Below are positions 26,944 to 36,097 of a DNA stretch of 64,000 nt, one piece after another. The DNA is from Prochlorococcus marinus bv. HNLC2 (GTDB lineage Bacteria; Cyanobacteriota; Cyanobacteriia; PCC-6307; Cyanobiaceae). The DNA is taken from NCBI GenBank assembly GCA_000218745.1, contig GL947595.1, forward strand, positions 556,556 through 620,555, written 5' to 3'. The notes under the pieces were generated by a model. That model was given only the letters and a program-made list of their open reading frames with translations. It did no database searches and had not been told where the DNA came from. Position 1 is the first letter of the stretch, and each line of letters starts with the position of its first letter. The translations under genes and the position numbers were made by a program.

Positions 26944-27044
26944 TTTTTATAAATTTCTCAAAAATAATTTATCCAATCACTATTTTCTGGCTACAAATAA
27001 GAATTAACAATCAAGAAAATTGGGTTCCAATTACTCAACCATGA
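26940..27044 (+). CDS. Micro-ORF 2 of a coupled chain
   Basis: 34 codons: MIFINFSKIIYPITIFWLQI, then NNQENWVPITQP. The stop overlaps the start of the third micro-ORF in a second ATGA junction (27041-27044). Confidence 0.35.
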   Translation: MIFINFSKIIYPITIFWLQIRINNQENWVPITQP

Positions 27045-27142
27045 CAACTTCTCAACTTTGGTTTAATATTCTTCCGGTTTTATCTTCAATATTAGCTTTT
27101 ATATTCACTTTATTAAACCTATTAATGTTTTTGATTAAATAA
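27041..27142 (+). CDS. Micro-ORF 3 of a coupled chain
   Basis: 33 codons: MTTSQLWFNILPVLSSILAF, then a continuing hydrophobic helix and a Lys end. It has the look of a complete single-span subunit, such as small photosystem or b6f proteins, but is not one I can name. Confidence 0.45.
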   Translation: MTTSQLWFNILPVLSSILAFIFTLLNLLMFLIK

Positions 27143-27265
27143 TCTAACTAAGATTAATTGTTTTAATGCTTATTTAACTCTCAATAAGGAATAGATGTAT
27201 ATATGTAAAGATTCTTGCTTTATTTATTTATATGTATAAATTTAAATTAAAGATAGTCATTTCTC

Positions 27266-27418
27266 ATGAATAATCTTGGCATAAATGAAAAATTAAATTT
27301 TGAAGAGGAAAATAAAGAATTGCTAGATCATGAATTTTTCTCATTAAAATTTACAGATAGTTTATATAAAAAAGATATTGGAAAATTTGTTGAATTTCTT
27401 TCCTCATATTTTATTTAA
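27266..27418 (+). CDS. Small acidic protein, unknown
   Basis: 50 residues: MNNLGINEKLNFEEENKELL, then FFSLKFTDSLYKKDIGKFVE. Soluble and acidic at the N-terminus. Not recognised. Confidence 0.45.
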   Translation: MNNLGINEKLNFEEENKELLDHEFFSLKFTDSLYKKDIGKFVEFLSSYFI

Positions 27419-27509
27419 TAAATTTACTCTTTAAATCTTCAAATACAAACTTTATCTGTAAAATTAAAAAATTGCACTAATAATTTAAGTAATACGTAAA
27501 TTAATTAAA

Positions 27510-27827
27510 ATGCAATTATTTTTAGCAGATTGTCAATTCACAGACATCGATAATCAAATAAATGCTTATAAAGCTTTCATTGAGGCTTGGGAAAATGGTG
27601 AAATGTCTAAATCAGATAAAACTGATAATTTTGAAATGCTTTTTAGGGTACATGCCCCTGGGGAAGGAAGAGTTGTTTGCTTATGTAAAGCTTTAAGCGA
27701 TAAAGAGATATTTGCTCACTTTGCCCCTTGGAGAGCAAAATTTGGCATTCATATGGAATTTACTCCTGTTATAAGTTGTCAAAATGTAGTTGATTATCAT
27801 AAAAATCTTTTTCAAACACTTAGCTGA
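27510..27827 (+). CDS. DUF3303-like small protein
   Basis: 105 residues: MQLFLADCQFTD, YKAFIEAWENGEM, NFEMLFRVHAPGEGRVVCLC and IFAHFAPWRAKFGIHMEFTP. This is the dimeric ferredoxin-like pattern of DUF3303 proteins, which have a W-x-P type tail and no known activity. No membrane part. It stands alone between small genes. Confidence 0.65.
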   Translation: MQLFLADCQFTDIDNQINAYKAFIEAWENGEMSKSDKTDNFEMLFRVHAPGEGRVVCLCKALSDKEIFAHFAPWRAKFGIHMEFTPVISCQNVVDYHKNLFQTLS

Positions 27828-28038
27828 ATAAAGGAATGGAGATAAATAAATCATTTTTATAAAGAAAAGAGCAATTATTTTTCTAGTAAAAGCTACTCTA
27901 TGCAATATAGGTGCTGCTGATAAAATGAAGTGTTTAAATATTTACTTTTCTGGTAGTATGACCATTTTTGAGATATCAAAAGGTATTTTTTTTATAAACT
28001 GATACTTTAAAATCTAATCAATATTATCTAGCTTAGTT

Positions 28039-28320
28039 TTATATACTAATAGTCTCTAATTTATCATCAACTTCTTGTTCATTACTATCATTTATTTTAT
28101 TTTTAAGTTTATATGCATAAAATATCGAAGCAACCGCAACGCTTGAAGAAATGGCAATACCAGATATTAAGATCAAGGCAACAATCCCACCTATAATGCC
28201 GCCTTTAAGTCTAAGTAAATTTGATTTTACAAGTAGAATAAATAGTAACGTAATAGTTGCTTTCAAAGAAGACACTTTTAAAAAGTAAATAGGTGTAAAT
28301 GGATTAAATAACATAATCAA
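28039..28320 (-). CDS. Small membrane protein, unknown
   Basis: 93 residues with two hydrophobic segments: ATITLLFILLVKSNLL, and a longer glycine-rich one GGIIGGIVALILISGIAISS, then an acidic tail (NDSNEQEVDDKLE). Not recognised. It is separated from the next minus-strand gene upstream by an intrinsic terminator. Confidence 0.55.
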   Translation of the reverse strand: MIMLFNPFTPIYFLKVSSLKATITLLFILLVKSNLLRLKGGIIGGIVALILISGIAISSSVAVASIFYAYKLKNKINDSNEQEVDDKLETISI

Positions 28321-28361
28321 TTAAATATATATATATAATAAAAATAATTTTTTAAAACTGT

Positions 28362-28391
28362 TAAAAAAAAAGACCTCTTTAATTGAGGTCT
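28362..28391 (-). terminator. Intrinsic terminator
   Basis: On the minus strand AGACCTC-AATTAA-GAGGTCT type pairing (7 bp, loop 7) is followed by a run of nine T. It lies 26 bp past the stop of the micro-membrane gene at 28417 and should end its transcript. A perfect hairpin like this is uncommon here and suggests a highly expressed gene. Confidence 0.85.
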
Positions 28392-28416
28392 TCCTTGTTT
28401 TTTTAATACTATAAAT

Positions 28417-28560
28417 TTATTTTTTTGCCTCTGGATCAAAATTTTGTAAGTTTGGTCCTGCTATAACCCCTACCAAGCCAAATAATACTAAAGATCCAAT
28501 ACCAAAACCTGCAGCCCATGGATTAAAGCCGCCTAATGCGAAAGATGCAAAGAAGTCCAT
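28417..28560 (-). CDS. Micro-membrane protein with SFALGGF motif
   Basis: 47 residues from the ATG at 28560: MDFFASFALGGFNPWAAGFG, a glycine-rich hydrophobic helix, and a soluble end with GPNLQNFDPEAKK. The first part matches the 41-residue protein at 5193. It is followed by a strong terminator, so it is an independent and probably abundant transcript. A thylakoid complex subunit is plausible but unproven. Confidence 0.7.
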   Translation of the reverse strand: MDFFASFALGGFNPWAAGFGIGSLVLFGLVGVIAGPNLQNFDPEAKK

Positions 28561-28723
28561 AAAATTAAGAAACATGTTATCTCGCAGTAAGCATACAGAA
28601 TTTATGAGGTAATATAACCATATTGAGACATTTCTTCGTAATTCAAAAAAATATAAATTTAAATTTTTAATTATTATTCAATTTTATAATTTATTACTTT
28701 AAAATTAGATATTTAATAAAATA

Positions 28724-29107
28724 ATGAATAATTCAAATTTTACTTTTATTTATGACGGAGAATGTCCATTTTGCAATCATTTTGCAGAACTTTTAGAGTT
28801 AAAAAGCAAAGTAAATAATATTTCCATACTTGATGCTCGCAAAAACCCAAAATTAGTAAAAGACCTATTAAGTAAGGGATTTGATATTGACCAGGGAGCA
28901 GTTCTTTTACATGAAGACAAAATCTTTCATGGCCATGAAGCTATTAATACAATTTGTAACCAGATTAGTAATCCATCAAGCAACTTATTAAAAATACTCA
29001 CCATGACATTCAAATCACCTAAGAGAGCTAAGTTTATCTTTCCTTTGTTAGTCACAGCAAGGAGATTTGCCTTAATATCAAAAGGTGTATCTACCTCGTT
29101 AAGTTAA
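28724..29107 (+). CDS. DUF393 thiol-disulfide oxidoreductase-like protein
   Basis: 127 residues. The motif IYDGECPFCNHF gives a CPFC redox centre (C14, C17), followed by LDARKNPKLVKDL and GAVLLHEDKIFHGHEAI, the standard DUF393 layout with a thioredoxin-like fold. It could reduce disulfides of a small partner. No signal peptide, so it acts in the cytoplasm. Confidence 0.85.
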   Translation: MNNSNFTFIYDGECPFCNHFAELLELKSKVNNISILDARKNPKLVKDLLSKGFDIDQGAVLLHEDKIFHGHEAINTICNQISNPSSNLLKILTMTFKSPKRAKFIFPLLVTARRFALISKGVSTSLS

Positions 29108-29215
29108 AAATTTGCTATTTATATAAAAAGAATTATTAATATATACATAAACTTTTTAACCTTTTAAGAAATATAAGTATTTTCTAGCTAGAACTGGTAA
29201 ATAATAAAAAATAAA

Positions 29216-29407
29216 ATGATAGAAAACTTTAATCCATTTATTTGTCTTGGTGGAGACAATGAGAAAATCAATCATATAGCTGAGGCTGCTATTGAAATGA
29301 ATTTAACTTGCAATGATTTAAAAAAGGATCTTAACTTATCTGATGGAGATGTAGTTGATATGCTTCAGCTAGTTATGGATCAATTTAAGAATACAAATAA
29401 TTTATAA
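29216..29407 (+). CDS. Small acidic helical protein, unknown
   Basis: 63 residues: FNPFICLGGDNEKINHIAEA, then LTCNDLKKDLNLSDGDVVDM. Two Cys. The next gene starts 15 bp downstream on the same strand, so they are likely cotranscribed. The helix-turn-helix-like LKKDLNLSDGDVVDML may be a small regulator or adaptor (inference). Confidence 0.5.
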   Translation: MIENFNPFICLGGDNEKINHIAEAAIEMNLTCNDLKKDLNLSDGDVVDMLQLVMDQFKNTNNL

Positions 29408-29422
29408 ACATTTTAGAAAAAA

Positions 29423-29725
29423 GTGAAAAACATATCAATAGAATTATCAGAATTTAATTACGTTGATGATTTGTGGCCAGAATTAATTAATAAATTTGGT
29501 TTTGAAAAGTCAAAAAATATAATTTCCCAAGCCATGGATTTTCAAAAGATGAATGGCAAAAAAGATATTACAATACCCATAATATTTTCTGGTACTGGTG
29601 GATTAGCACTAATATCTATAGATCTTATAAAAAAAAGGACCTCTATAAATAATGTAAAGGGGAATCAAATATTTATTTTAAATCCAAAGAAAAAGTTATT
29701 TCAAATATTAAATCAATCAAAATAA
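29423..29725 (+). CDS. Small soluble protein, unknown
   Basis: 100 residues from a GTG start (KNISIELSEFNYVDDLWPEL). A middle part with FEKSKNIISQAMDFQKMNGK and a hydrophobic PIIFSGTGGLALISID follows. No recognised family. Second in a short pair with the gene at 29216. Confidence 0.5.
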   Translation: MKNISIELSEFNYVDDLWPELINKFGFEKSKNIISQAMDFQKMNGKKDITIPIIFSGTGGLALISIDLIKKRTSINNVKGNQIFILNPKKKLFQILNQSK

Positions 29726-29791
29726 TTAAAAAAAATAATTCTCGTAAAGTAAATATAATTTTTATCATTAAAAAATACTTTCTTAAAAAAA

Positions 29792-30505
29792 ATGTCATTT
29801 AAAGCAACTTATCTTGGTTCTAATGGATGGATAATAGAATTTTCAAAAAGCAAAATAGTTATAGATCCATGGTTGAGGGGTGACCTTGTATTCCCCCCAG
29901 GTGAATGGTTCTTTAAAGGTTCTTTGGAAAATGATATTCCTACACCACAAGATATTGATTTAATTTTGATAACTCAAGGATTACCAGATCATTGCCATAT
30001 TCCCTCTCTAAAGCTTTTTTCAAAAGATATTGAAATTATATGTCCAAAAAGTGCCTTTAAAATAATTAAAGAACTTGACTTTAGCTCGATAAGAATTATT
30101 GAACCTTCTGAAAAATTATTTTTCAAGGATATTCAAATTGAAGCAACTTCCGGAGCTCCCGTTCCGCAAATAGAGAATGGGTACATCGTTGAGAATGAAG
30201 AAGGGGGTTTTTATATTGAACCTCATGGATACTTTGACAAAAATATAAAATCAAGAAAATTAGATGCTGTAATTACTCCAACAAAGAATTTAGGATTGCC
30301 AATAGTTGGTCCTTTTGTAAGAGGTGCTGAGGTTCTACCTGATCTAATAGATAGATTTAATCCAAATTACATTCTTTCAAGTACTATTGGCGGAGATGCA
30401 AAATTTAGCGGATTTCTGAATAACTTTATTTCAGTTCAAGAATTTAAAAATAAAATAAATTGTGAATTAATTGATTTAAAAACATTGCAATCTATAAATA
30501 TATAA
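29792..30505 (+). CDS. Metallo-beta-lactamase-fold protein with altered metal site
   Basis: 237 residues. It follows the UlaG/MBL-fold layout: YLGSNGWIIEF, IVIDPWLRGDLV, and the metal loop at residues 60-69, which reads ITQGLPDHCH. The usual HxHxDH has Q62 and L64 in place of the first two His, while D66 and H67 remain. Later blocks LDAVITPTKN and PFVRGAEVLPDL also fit the family. Hydrolase activity is therefore uncertain. Its stop touches the convergent DUF1499 gene. Confidence 0.8.
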   Translation: MSFKATYLGSNGWIIEFSKSKIVIDPWLRGDLVFPPGEWFFKGSLENDIPTPQDIDLILITQGLPDHCHIPSLKLFSKDIEIICPKSAFKIIKELDFSSIRIIEPSEKLFFKDIQIEATSGAPVPQIENGYIVENEEGGFYIEPHGYFDKNIKSRKLDAVITPTKNLGLPIVGPFVRGAEVLPDLIDRFNPNYILSSTIGGDAKFSGFLNNFISVQEFKNKINCELIDLKTLQSINI

Positions 30506-30949
30506 TTAGTTATAAATATCAATAAGTCGGAAATGCAAAGTGTTTATTCGCCTTTTATTAACACCCAAATCATAAAAACCAGTTCTAGATTTAGATTTAA
30601 CTTTTAGGATATTGCCTTTTTCAGATTTTTTAATTTCAATATCATCAATAAATTTCATAACTCGACTTGTTGCTAATGCATGTAAATAATCTTCCTTAAT
30701 ATTGATTATTTTGATTCTAGGAGTGTTTTTTAGTATATCAATTAACTCTTTAAAACTCTCATCAGCGTTAGTAACTTTCCAACTTTCAAAAACGCAGTTA
30801 TTTGGATTTGAACAAGCACCTAAAATATTGTTATCAATCAAAGAGTCAATTGCAAAAGTATAATTATTATTAATGAAAATTGAAAAAAATAAAATAACAG
30901 AGAAAATAAAAAAGTTTAAAAGAAATTCCTTAAAAATTGTATTTTGCAT
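30506..30949 (-). CDS. DUF1499 family secreted or membrane-anchored protein
   Basis: 147 residues. An N-terminal hydrophobic segment (LLNFFIFSVILFFSIFI) acts as signal or anchor, then the DUF1499 pattern: CSNPNNCVFESWK with two Cys, FKELIDILKNTPRIKI, YLHALATSRVMKFIDDIEI and SKSRTGFYDLGVNKRRI. Function of the family is unknown. Convergent with the MBL-fold gene, stop to stop. Confidence 0.8.
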   Translation of the reverse strand: MQNTIFKEFLLNFFIFSVILFFSIFINNNYTFAIDSLIDNNILGACSNPNNCVFESWKVTNADESFKELIDILKNTPRIKIINIKEDYLHALATSRVMKFIDDIEIKKSEKGNILKVKSKSRTGFYDLGVNKRRINTLHFRLIDIYN

Positions 30950-31090
30950 TATTTAACATAATATTAAATCAAAATATAGCCTATTCAAAACAGAAACTGA
31001 AATCTTTACTAATAAAATTATTTATAGATTAAAATAGAAATAGAGTGGGAATTTAAAATTCATAACTTAATAACAACAATAGCTTTATTA

Positions 31091-31408
31091 TTGACTTTAA
31101 ATACTAATTTTATCTGTGATCAAGAATATCTTAATTTAAATATTAGAAATAATATAAATGGTGATTTTTCATTAGTAAAAGATATTAAAGAATTAAGACC
31201 TGGAGCTTTCATAAATATAAATTGGCAAGATAAAAGTTTAATGCTGCCATATTATCCTCGAGCAAAATTTATATCTTTTGCTGATAAAAAATGGGATTGG
31301 AGATATTCAATAAATGAAGATGGCAAAGTAAATGATATTAATCCTGTTCTCTATGAATTATTGCCTCTTGGAAAGTATATTGAACATAAATGCCAAATAA
31401 CTAATTAA
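31091..31408 (+). CDS. Secreted protein, unknown, with unclear start
   Basis: 105 residues from a TTG at 31091. The same frame is open further upstream and would add KIHNLITTIALLL, completing a signal peptide, but no start codon is in frame there. GTG GGAATTT at about 31045 would fit if it had one G fewer (GTG GAA TTT). So the start is either TTG or has been lost to a one-base change. The mature part contains INWQDKSLMLPYYPRAKFIS and EHKCQITN. Not recognised. Confidence 0.5.
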   Translation: MTLNTNFICDQEYLNLNIRNNINGDFSLVKDIKELRPGAFININWQDKSLMLPYYPRAKFISFADKKWDWRYSINEDGKVNDINPVLYELLPLGKYIEHKCQITN

Positions 31409-31411
31409 TAA

Positions 31412-34015
31412 ATGGTTATGAAAGATCAACAAAAAGAATCTCTTCGTTACATTCATTTATCTGACTATAAAAAATTTGATTATTCTATTCCTGAAATTTA
31501 TATAAATTTCAACATAACAAATGAACACGTCAAAGTCATTACTGAATATAAATTCATTAAAGAAAATCCGAACTCTAATTCTTTAAAACTAAAAGGAGAT
31601 CAAATTAGAATTATTTCAATATTCATAGATAATGAAGAATTAAATAAAACTAGATATGAATTTAAAAATCATGAACTTACTATCTCTTCAATTAACAAAA
31701 GAATTTTTAATTTAAAAATTATTAGTTCAATTAAGCCAAAAGATAATACTTCATTGCTAGGGATGTATGAGAGTAATGGAATAATTACAACTCAATGTGA
31801 AGCTGAGGGTTTTAGAAGAATTTGTTTTCATCCAGATAGACCAGATATTTTAAGCAAATATAAAATAAGAATTGAAGCTGATAACAAAAAATATCCTATT
31901 TTACTTTCTAATGGAAATTTAATTAAAAAAAATCTAACTAATAATAGATTGGAAGTAATTTGGGAAGATCCATTTCCAAAACCTTCTTATCTATTCGCTC
32001 TAGTTGCAGGAAAATTAGTTTGTATTAAAGACATCTACAATACAAAATCAAATAAAAAAATTGATATACATTTATACGTTGAAAACGGAGACGAAGAATT
32101 TGTTCATCATGCTATTCAGTCTCTAAAAAAAGCCATGAGATGGGATGAAGATAAATATAATTTAGAATATGATCTTAACTTATTTAACATTGTCGCGATT
32201 AGACATTTCAATATGGGTGCAATGGAAAATAAGAGTCTTAATATCTTTAATTCTAAATTGGTTCTAGCTAACTCAGAAACCAGTACTGACGAAGAACTTG
32301 AAAGGATTGAAAGTGTTGTTGCCCATGAATATTTCCATAATTGGACTGGTAATCGAATCACTTGTAGAGATTGGTTCCAATTGTCTTTGAAAGAGGGACT
32401 TACAGTTTTTAGAGATCAACAATTTACCTCTGATATGCATAATTATGCCATCAAAAGGATTGAGGACATAAAGTTTTTAAGAAATACACAATTCAGAGAG
32501 GACTCAGGTCCTACATCTCATCCTGTAAAGCCAGAAAAGTATCTTGAAATAGATAATTTTTACACAACAACAATTTATGAAAAGGGAGCAGAGATAATAA
32601 GAATGGTACAAACTATAATAAATGAAGAGAAATTTAAAAAAGGCTTTTCTTCATTCATAAGTAAGTATGATGGAGAAGCAGCCACAATAGATGATTTTAT
32701 TGAAACAATTTTTGAAAAGCATAAATATATAAAAACTGAAAAATTCAAAATTTGGTATAAACAAAATGGTACTCCATTATTAACTTTTAAAAGGTATTGG
32801 GACAAAAATAAAAAAACACTTAAAATATTTATATCCCAAAATAATAATAAAGATAATCCAATTAATAAACTCCCTTTAATAATTCCAATTAATTTTGCAG
32901 TATTTACAGATCACCATAATTTTATGGAAATTAAATTTATATTAGATAAAAAAAATGATCAAATAACTTTAAACAATATCAATACAGAATTAGACAAACC
33001 TATTACTTCCTTTATGAGAGAATTATCAGCTCCTGTAAAATGGGAAACAGATTTAATTTTAGAAGAAGAATTATTTATTTTAGAAAATGAAAAGGATTAT
33101 TTTTCAATATATAACTCAGCTTCAAGAATTTATGAATTTATTATTTCAGAAAGATTAAAAGGTAATCCTTCCTTAGACTTTGAAGATAAATTAATAAATG
33201 TTTTTAAGTCTTTATTAATATCTAATAACTTTAATTTATCTTTATTAGCAGAAATTTTAAATATTCCATCTTTTTCTGAAATCGAATCCTATTCAAACTT
33301 TATTGATCCTCAAAATATATACAAAGTTTTAGATGAAATAAATAATAAGTTTTCAATAAAATTAAAAGATGAACTTATTCATAAATTTAATTCAATTGAA
33401 ACTATTTTTTATAAGAAATGGCCAAAAGGTAAAGATGAAAGAAAATTAATAAAAGTAATTTGGAAACTTCTTTTATTTTGTGATGATTCAATTATTACAA
33501 AAAGAATTTTAGATTTTGTTGATAATAAAAATATGACTTTATCTAAAGCTGCTTTAAGTGTTTTTCAAGAATTTAATTCATATGAAAGTGAACAGGCATC
33601 AAAAATATTTTTTGATAAATGGGCAAATAATAGTATTGTTTTAGATAGTTGGTTTTATTTTGCTGCATCTTTAAATTCAAATAAGCCTATTGAAAGAATT
33701 GAGAGCTTATTTAATCATGAATTATTTGATAAGAAATCTCCTAATACTCTAAGATCTATTCTTACTGGTTATGTTACTAATAATAAGTCATTTCATGCTA
33801 AAGATGGAAGTGGATATAATTACGTAGCAAAAAAAATCATTAAATATGATAATCTTAATCCCATAATAATATCTCGTTTTCTAAAGATTTTTAGTAGATG
33901 GAATTTATATAAGGAACCTTATAGATCCAAAATGTTTAAAGCCATTAATATGATAGATGGAAGTAATTTATCCAATAATTCTAGAGAAGTTATAAATTTA
34001 ATTTTAGATAAATAA
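31412..34015 (+). CDS. pepN: Aminopeptidase N (M1 family)
   Basis: 867 residues, the usual PepN length. The exopeptidase motif NMGAMENKS lies near 267-275 and the zinc motif VVAHEYFHNWTGNR near 302-315 (H305, E306, H309), with the third ligand Glu in LKEGLTVF about 19 residues on. It removes N-terminal residues from peptides in the cytoplasm. The true start may be the first or third codon (both ATG). Confidence 0.95.
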   Translation: MVMKDQQKESLRYIHLSDYKKFDYSIPEIYINFNITNEHVKVITEYKFIKENPNSNSLKLKGDQIRIISIFIDNEELNKTRYEFKNHELTISSINKRIFNLKIISSIKPKDNTSLLGMYESNGIITTQCEAEGFRRICFHPDRPDILSKYKIRIEADNKKYPILLSNGNLIKKNLTNNRLEVIWEDPFPKPSYLFALVAGKLVCIKDIYNTKSNKKIDIHLYVENGDEEFVHHAIQSLKKAMRWDEDKYNLEYDLNLFNIVAIRHFNMGAMENKSLNIFNSKLVLANSETSTDEELERIESVVAHEYFHNWTGNRITCRDWFQLSLKEGLTVFRDQQFTSDMHNYAIKRIEDIKFLRNTQFREDSGPTSHPVKPEKYLEIDNFYTTTIYEKGAEIIRMVQTIINEEKFKKGFSSFISKYDGEAATIDDFIETIFEKHKYIKTEKFKIWYKQNGTPLLTFKRYWDKNKKTLKIFISQNNNKDNPINKLPLIIPINFAVFTDHHNFMEIKFILDKKNDQITLNNINTELDKPITSFMRELSAPVKWETDLILEEELFILENEKDYFSIYNSASRIYEFIISERLKGNPSLDFEDKLINVFKSLLISNNFNLSLLAEILNIPSFSEIESYSNFIDPQNIYKVLDEINNKFSIKLKDELIHKFNSIETIFYKKWPKGKDERKLIKVIWKLLLFCDDSIITKRILDFVDNKNMTLSKAALSVFQEFNSYESEQASKIFFDKWANNSIVLDSWFYFAASLNSNKPIERIESLFNHELFDKKSPNTLRSILTGYVTNNKSFHAKDGSGYNYVAKKIIKYDNLNPIIISRFLKIFSRWNLYKEPYRSKMFKAINMIDGSNLSNNSREVINLILDK

Positions 34016-34151
34016 ATTGTGAACTTAAACTACTTAAATTAATCGTTCAAAATAAATTACTTGAAATATAAATAAGATTATTATCAAAAAACTTTAATAC
34101 TTTCTTTAAAAACTTTACTTTAAATATAATGAATATAAATAATATAAAACT

Positions 34152-34310
34152 ATGTTTGCAATAGCCTTAGGAATGACAAAATTAGAAACCATTACGGTAG
34201 CCATATCAAGCTTCATATTCATAGGAGCATTTACTTGGGTATCAATTAAAGGTGATCTAAGAAAACTAGCCGCTGAATTAATAGAAGAAAATGATAAGAG
34301 AGATAATTAA
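34152..34310 (+). CDS. Small single-span membrane protein, unknown
   Basis: 52 residues: MFAIALGMTKLETITVAISS, a hydrophobic helix with FIFIGAFTW, and a charged end GDLRKLAAELIEENDKRDN. Not recognised. Confidence 0.55.
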   Translation: MFAIALGMTKLETITVAISSFIFIGAFTWVSIKGDLRKLAAELIEENDKRDN

Positions 34311-34327
34311 TTAAATCCTAAAATAAG

Positions 34328-34528
34328 TCAACTTTTATATCCACTAGAGTAGTCAATTATGCGCCTAATCTCATTAAGTGATGAGCCATAAATACGATGT
34401 CCTAACAAATCAACTCCAACCCACTTTTTATTTTTATTAGTTCTATTGAAATCGGAATATTTTATATTAGTGATATTTTTATCACTCCAAGATAAAGTTA
34501 TATCCCATCCTTTATAGTTTTCTATCAT
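34328..34528 (-). CDS. Small soluble protein, unknown
   Basis: 66 residues: MIENYKGWDITLSWSDKNIT, then KKWVGVDLLGHRIYGSSLNE and RRIIDYSSGYKS. Strand-rich, Trp-rich, compact. Not recognised but looks like a conserved fold. Confidence 0.55.
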   Translation of the reverse strand: MIENYKGWDITLSWSDKNITNIKYSDFNRTNKNKKWVGVDLLGHRIYGSSLNEIRRIIDYSSGYKS

Positions 34529-34607
34529 ATTTTTTTATTTAGTATTATTTATAAGCTTAACTACAACTCTTCAGAACAAAAACAAAGGAAATAAGTAGTT
34601 TTGATAT

Positions 34608-35792
34608 TTATGTGTTATTCGAAGAAATAATACTTATCTTGCTTGCTGACTCATCTGCTCTTGATCTTGCTTCCAAAATATTTTGTCCAGTTGCCAATAC
34701 TACTCCCATTCTTCTATTCTTTCTTGCAATCTTTTTGCCAAAAATCAATACTTTAGTAGAGTTAATTTCTAATGCTTCTGCAAGTCCAGATATTGCATAA
34801 CTTTCATAATATTGATTTGATAATATAACTCTCGAAGCTCCAATATTAATTAATTTAATTTCAGGAATAGGTAAATTTAGCAAGGCTCTTAAATGTAGTT
34901 CAAATTCATTTATATTTTGTGTCAATAAAGTAACCAAACCAGTATCATGAGGCCTTGGAGATAATTCAGAGAAAATAAGTTCATTCCCTCTTACAAAAAA
35001 CTCTACCCCATATAGACCAGCTCCATTTAGATTATTAAGAATTTTAGAAGAAATGTCCTTTGCCTCTTTAAGAAGTGAGCTACTTAATTCAAGAGGTTGC
35101 CAACTACATTGGTAGTCTCCAGAATATTGTTCATGACCAATCGGAGGACAAAAAATGTTTTTTCCTGAATTATTTCTAACAGATAAGAGGGTGAATTCAA
35201 AATCAAACTCTATAAACTCTTCTAAGATGACACCATTTACATCTCCTCTTGAACATTTCAAGGCTTGATTCCATGCTTCTAATAAATCATCTTCCTTGGC
35301 TACTACATTTTGACCTTTGCCGGATGAACTCATTAGTGGTTTTAGAATTAAAGGAAAGCCAATTTTTGAGGCCTCAGTTTTTAAATATTCATAATCAAAA
35401 ACATATTTATATTTTGCAGTCTTAATTTTTAATTCTGAAGATGCTAAGTCTCTTATCTTATCTCTATTCATTGTCATTTCAACTGTTCTTGCATTTGGAA
35501 CAATTTTTATCCCCTCCTCTTCAATATCCTTAAGTGCTTCTATAGATAAAGCTTCAATTTCTGGGACAACAAAATCAGGTTTTAATTTTAGAATCAGATT
35601 TTTCAAAGAATCTTTATCACTCATATTTAAGACAAAAGACTCATCAGCTACTTGCATTGCAGGTGCATCTGCATACTTATCAACTGCAATCGTTTTACAT
35701 CCTAATCTCTGAGATTCTATTAAAATTTCCTTTCCTAGCTCTCCACTGCCTAACAACAATAAACACTTATTAAAAAAAATTGATCTAGTCAT
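34608..35792 (-). CDS. purT: Phosphoribosylglycinamide formyltransferase 2 (formate-dependent)
   Basis: 394 residues of ATP-grasp type. The N-terminal block KCLLLLGSGELGKEILIESQ binds nucleotide, followed by TAKYKYVF, FPLILKPLMSSSGKGQNV, the GVILEEFIEFDFEFTLL strand and FFVRGNELIFSELSPRPHDT. It makes formyl-GAR from GAR, formate and ATP in purine synthesis. It stands alone, 11 bp after the small membrane gene at 35804. Confidence 0.92.
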   Translation of the reverse strand: MTRSIFFNKCLLLLGSGELGKEILIESQRLGCKTIAVDKYADAPAMQVADESFVLNMSDKDSLKNLILKLKPDFVVPEIEALSIEALKDIEEEGIKIVPNARTVEMTMNRDKIRDLASSELKIKTAKYKYVFDYEYLKTEASKIGFPLILKPLMSSSGKGQNVVAKEDDLLEAWNQALKCSRGDVNGVILEEFIEFDFEFTLLSVRNNSGKNIFCPPIGHEQYSGDYQCSWQPLELSSSLLKEAKDISSKILNNLNGAGLYGVEFFVRGNELIFSELSPRPHDTGLVTLLTQNINEFELHLRALLNLPIPEIKLINIGASRVILSNQYYESYAISGLAEALEINSTKVLIFGKKIARKNRRMGVVLATGQNILEARSRADESASKISIISSNNT

Positions 35793-35803
35793 TATAAAAA
35801 AAT

Positions 35804-36097
35804 CTAATTTTTACTAATTTTCTCTTTAGTATCCTGTGTAATTTGATTATTTTTTTTATTTTCTTTCTTATTTAAACCAAAAGTAAAAGATTTATTAAAA
35901 AACTCAGGAACTTTCATTCCTTTAGTAATGCTGGTTGATATTGCGCCAATAAAAAAGAATCCTATAAAAAGCCAAATAATTCTCTCTATGAAAATTAATG
36001 GGGAGATAGCTTGTCCTGTTTTAACTATTTCTGTTAGAGGGTCTAAAGGATCCAATTTTTCATAAAGTAATAATTTAATTATATAGCCATTTAACAA
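35804..36097 (-). CDS. Small membrane protein, unknown
   Basis: 97 residues with one strong helix (ERIIWLFIGFFFIGAISTSI) and a soluble C-terminal tail rich in Lys, Asn and Gln. The N-terminal LDPLDPLTEIVKTGQAISPL is Pro-rich. Same strand and upstream of purT by 11 bp. Not recognised. Confidence 0.55.
   Translation of the reverse strand: MLNGYIIKLLLYEKLDPLDPLTEIVKTGQAISPLIFIERIIWLFIGFFFIGAISTSITKGMKVPEFFNKSFTFGLNKKENKKNNQITQDTKEKISKN

Noticed and set aside
27693-27905. Minus-strand frame of 70 codons over the end of the DUF3303-like gene
   Set aside because: It is antisense to a recognised gene and has no protein-like character.
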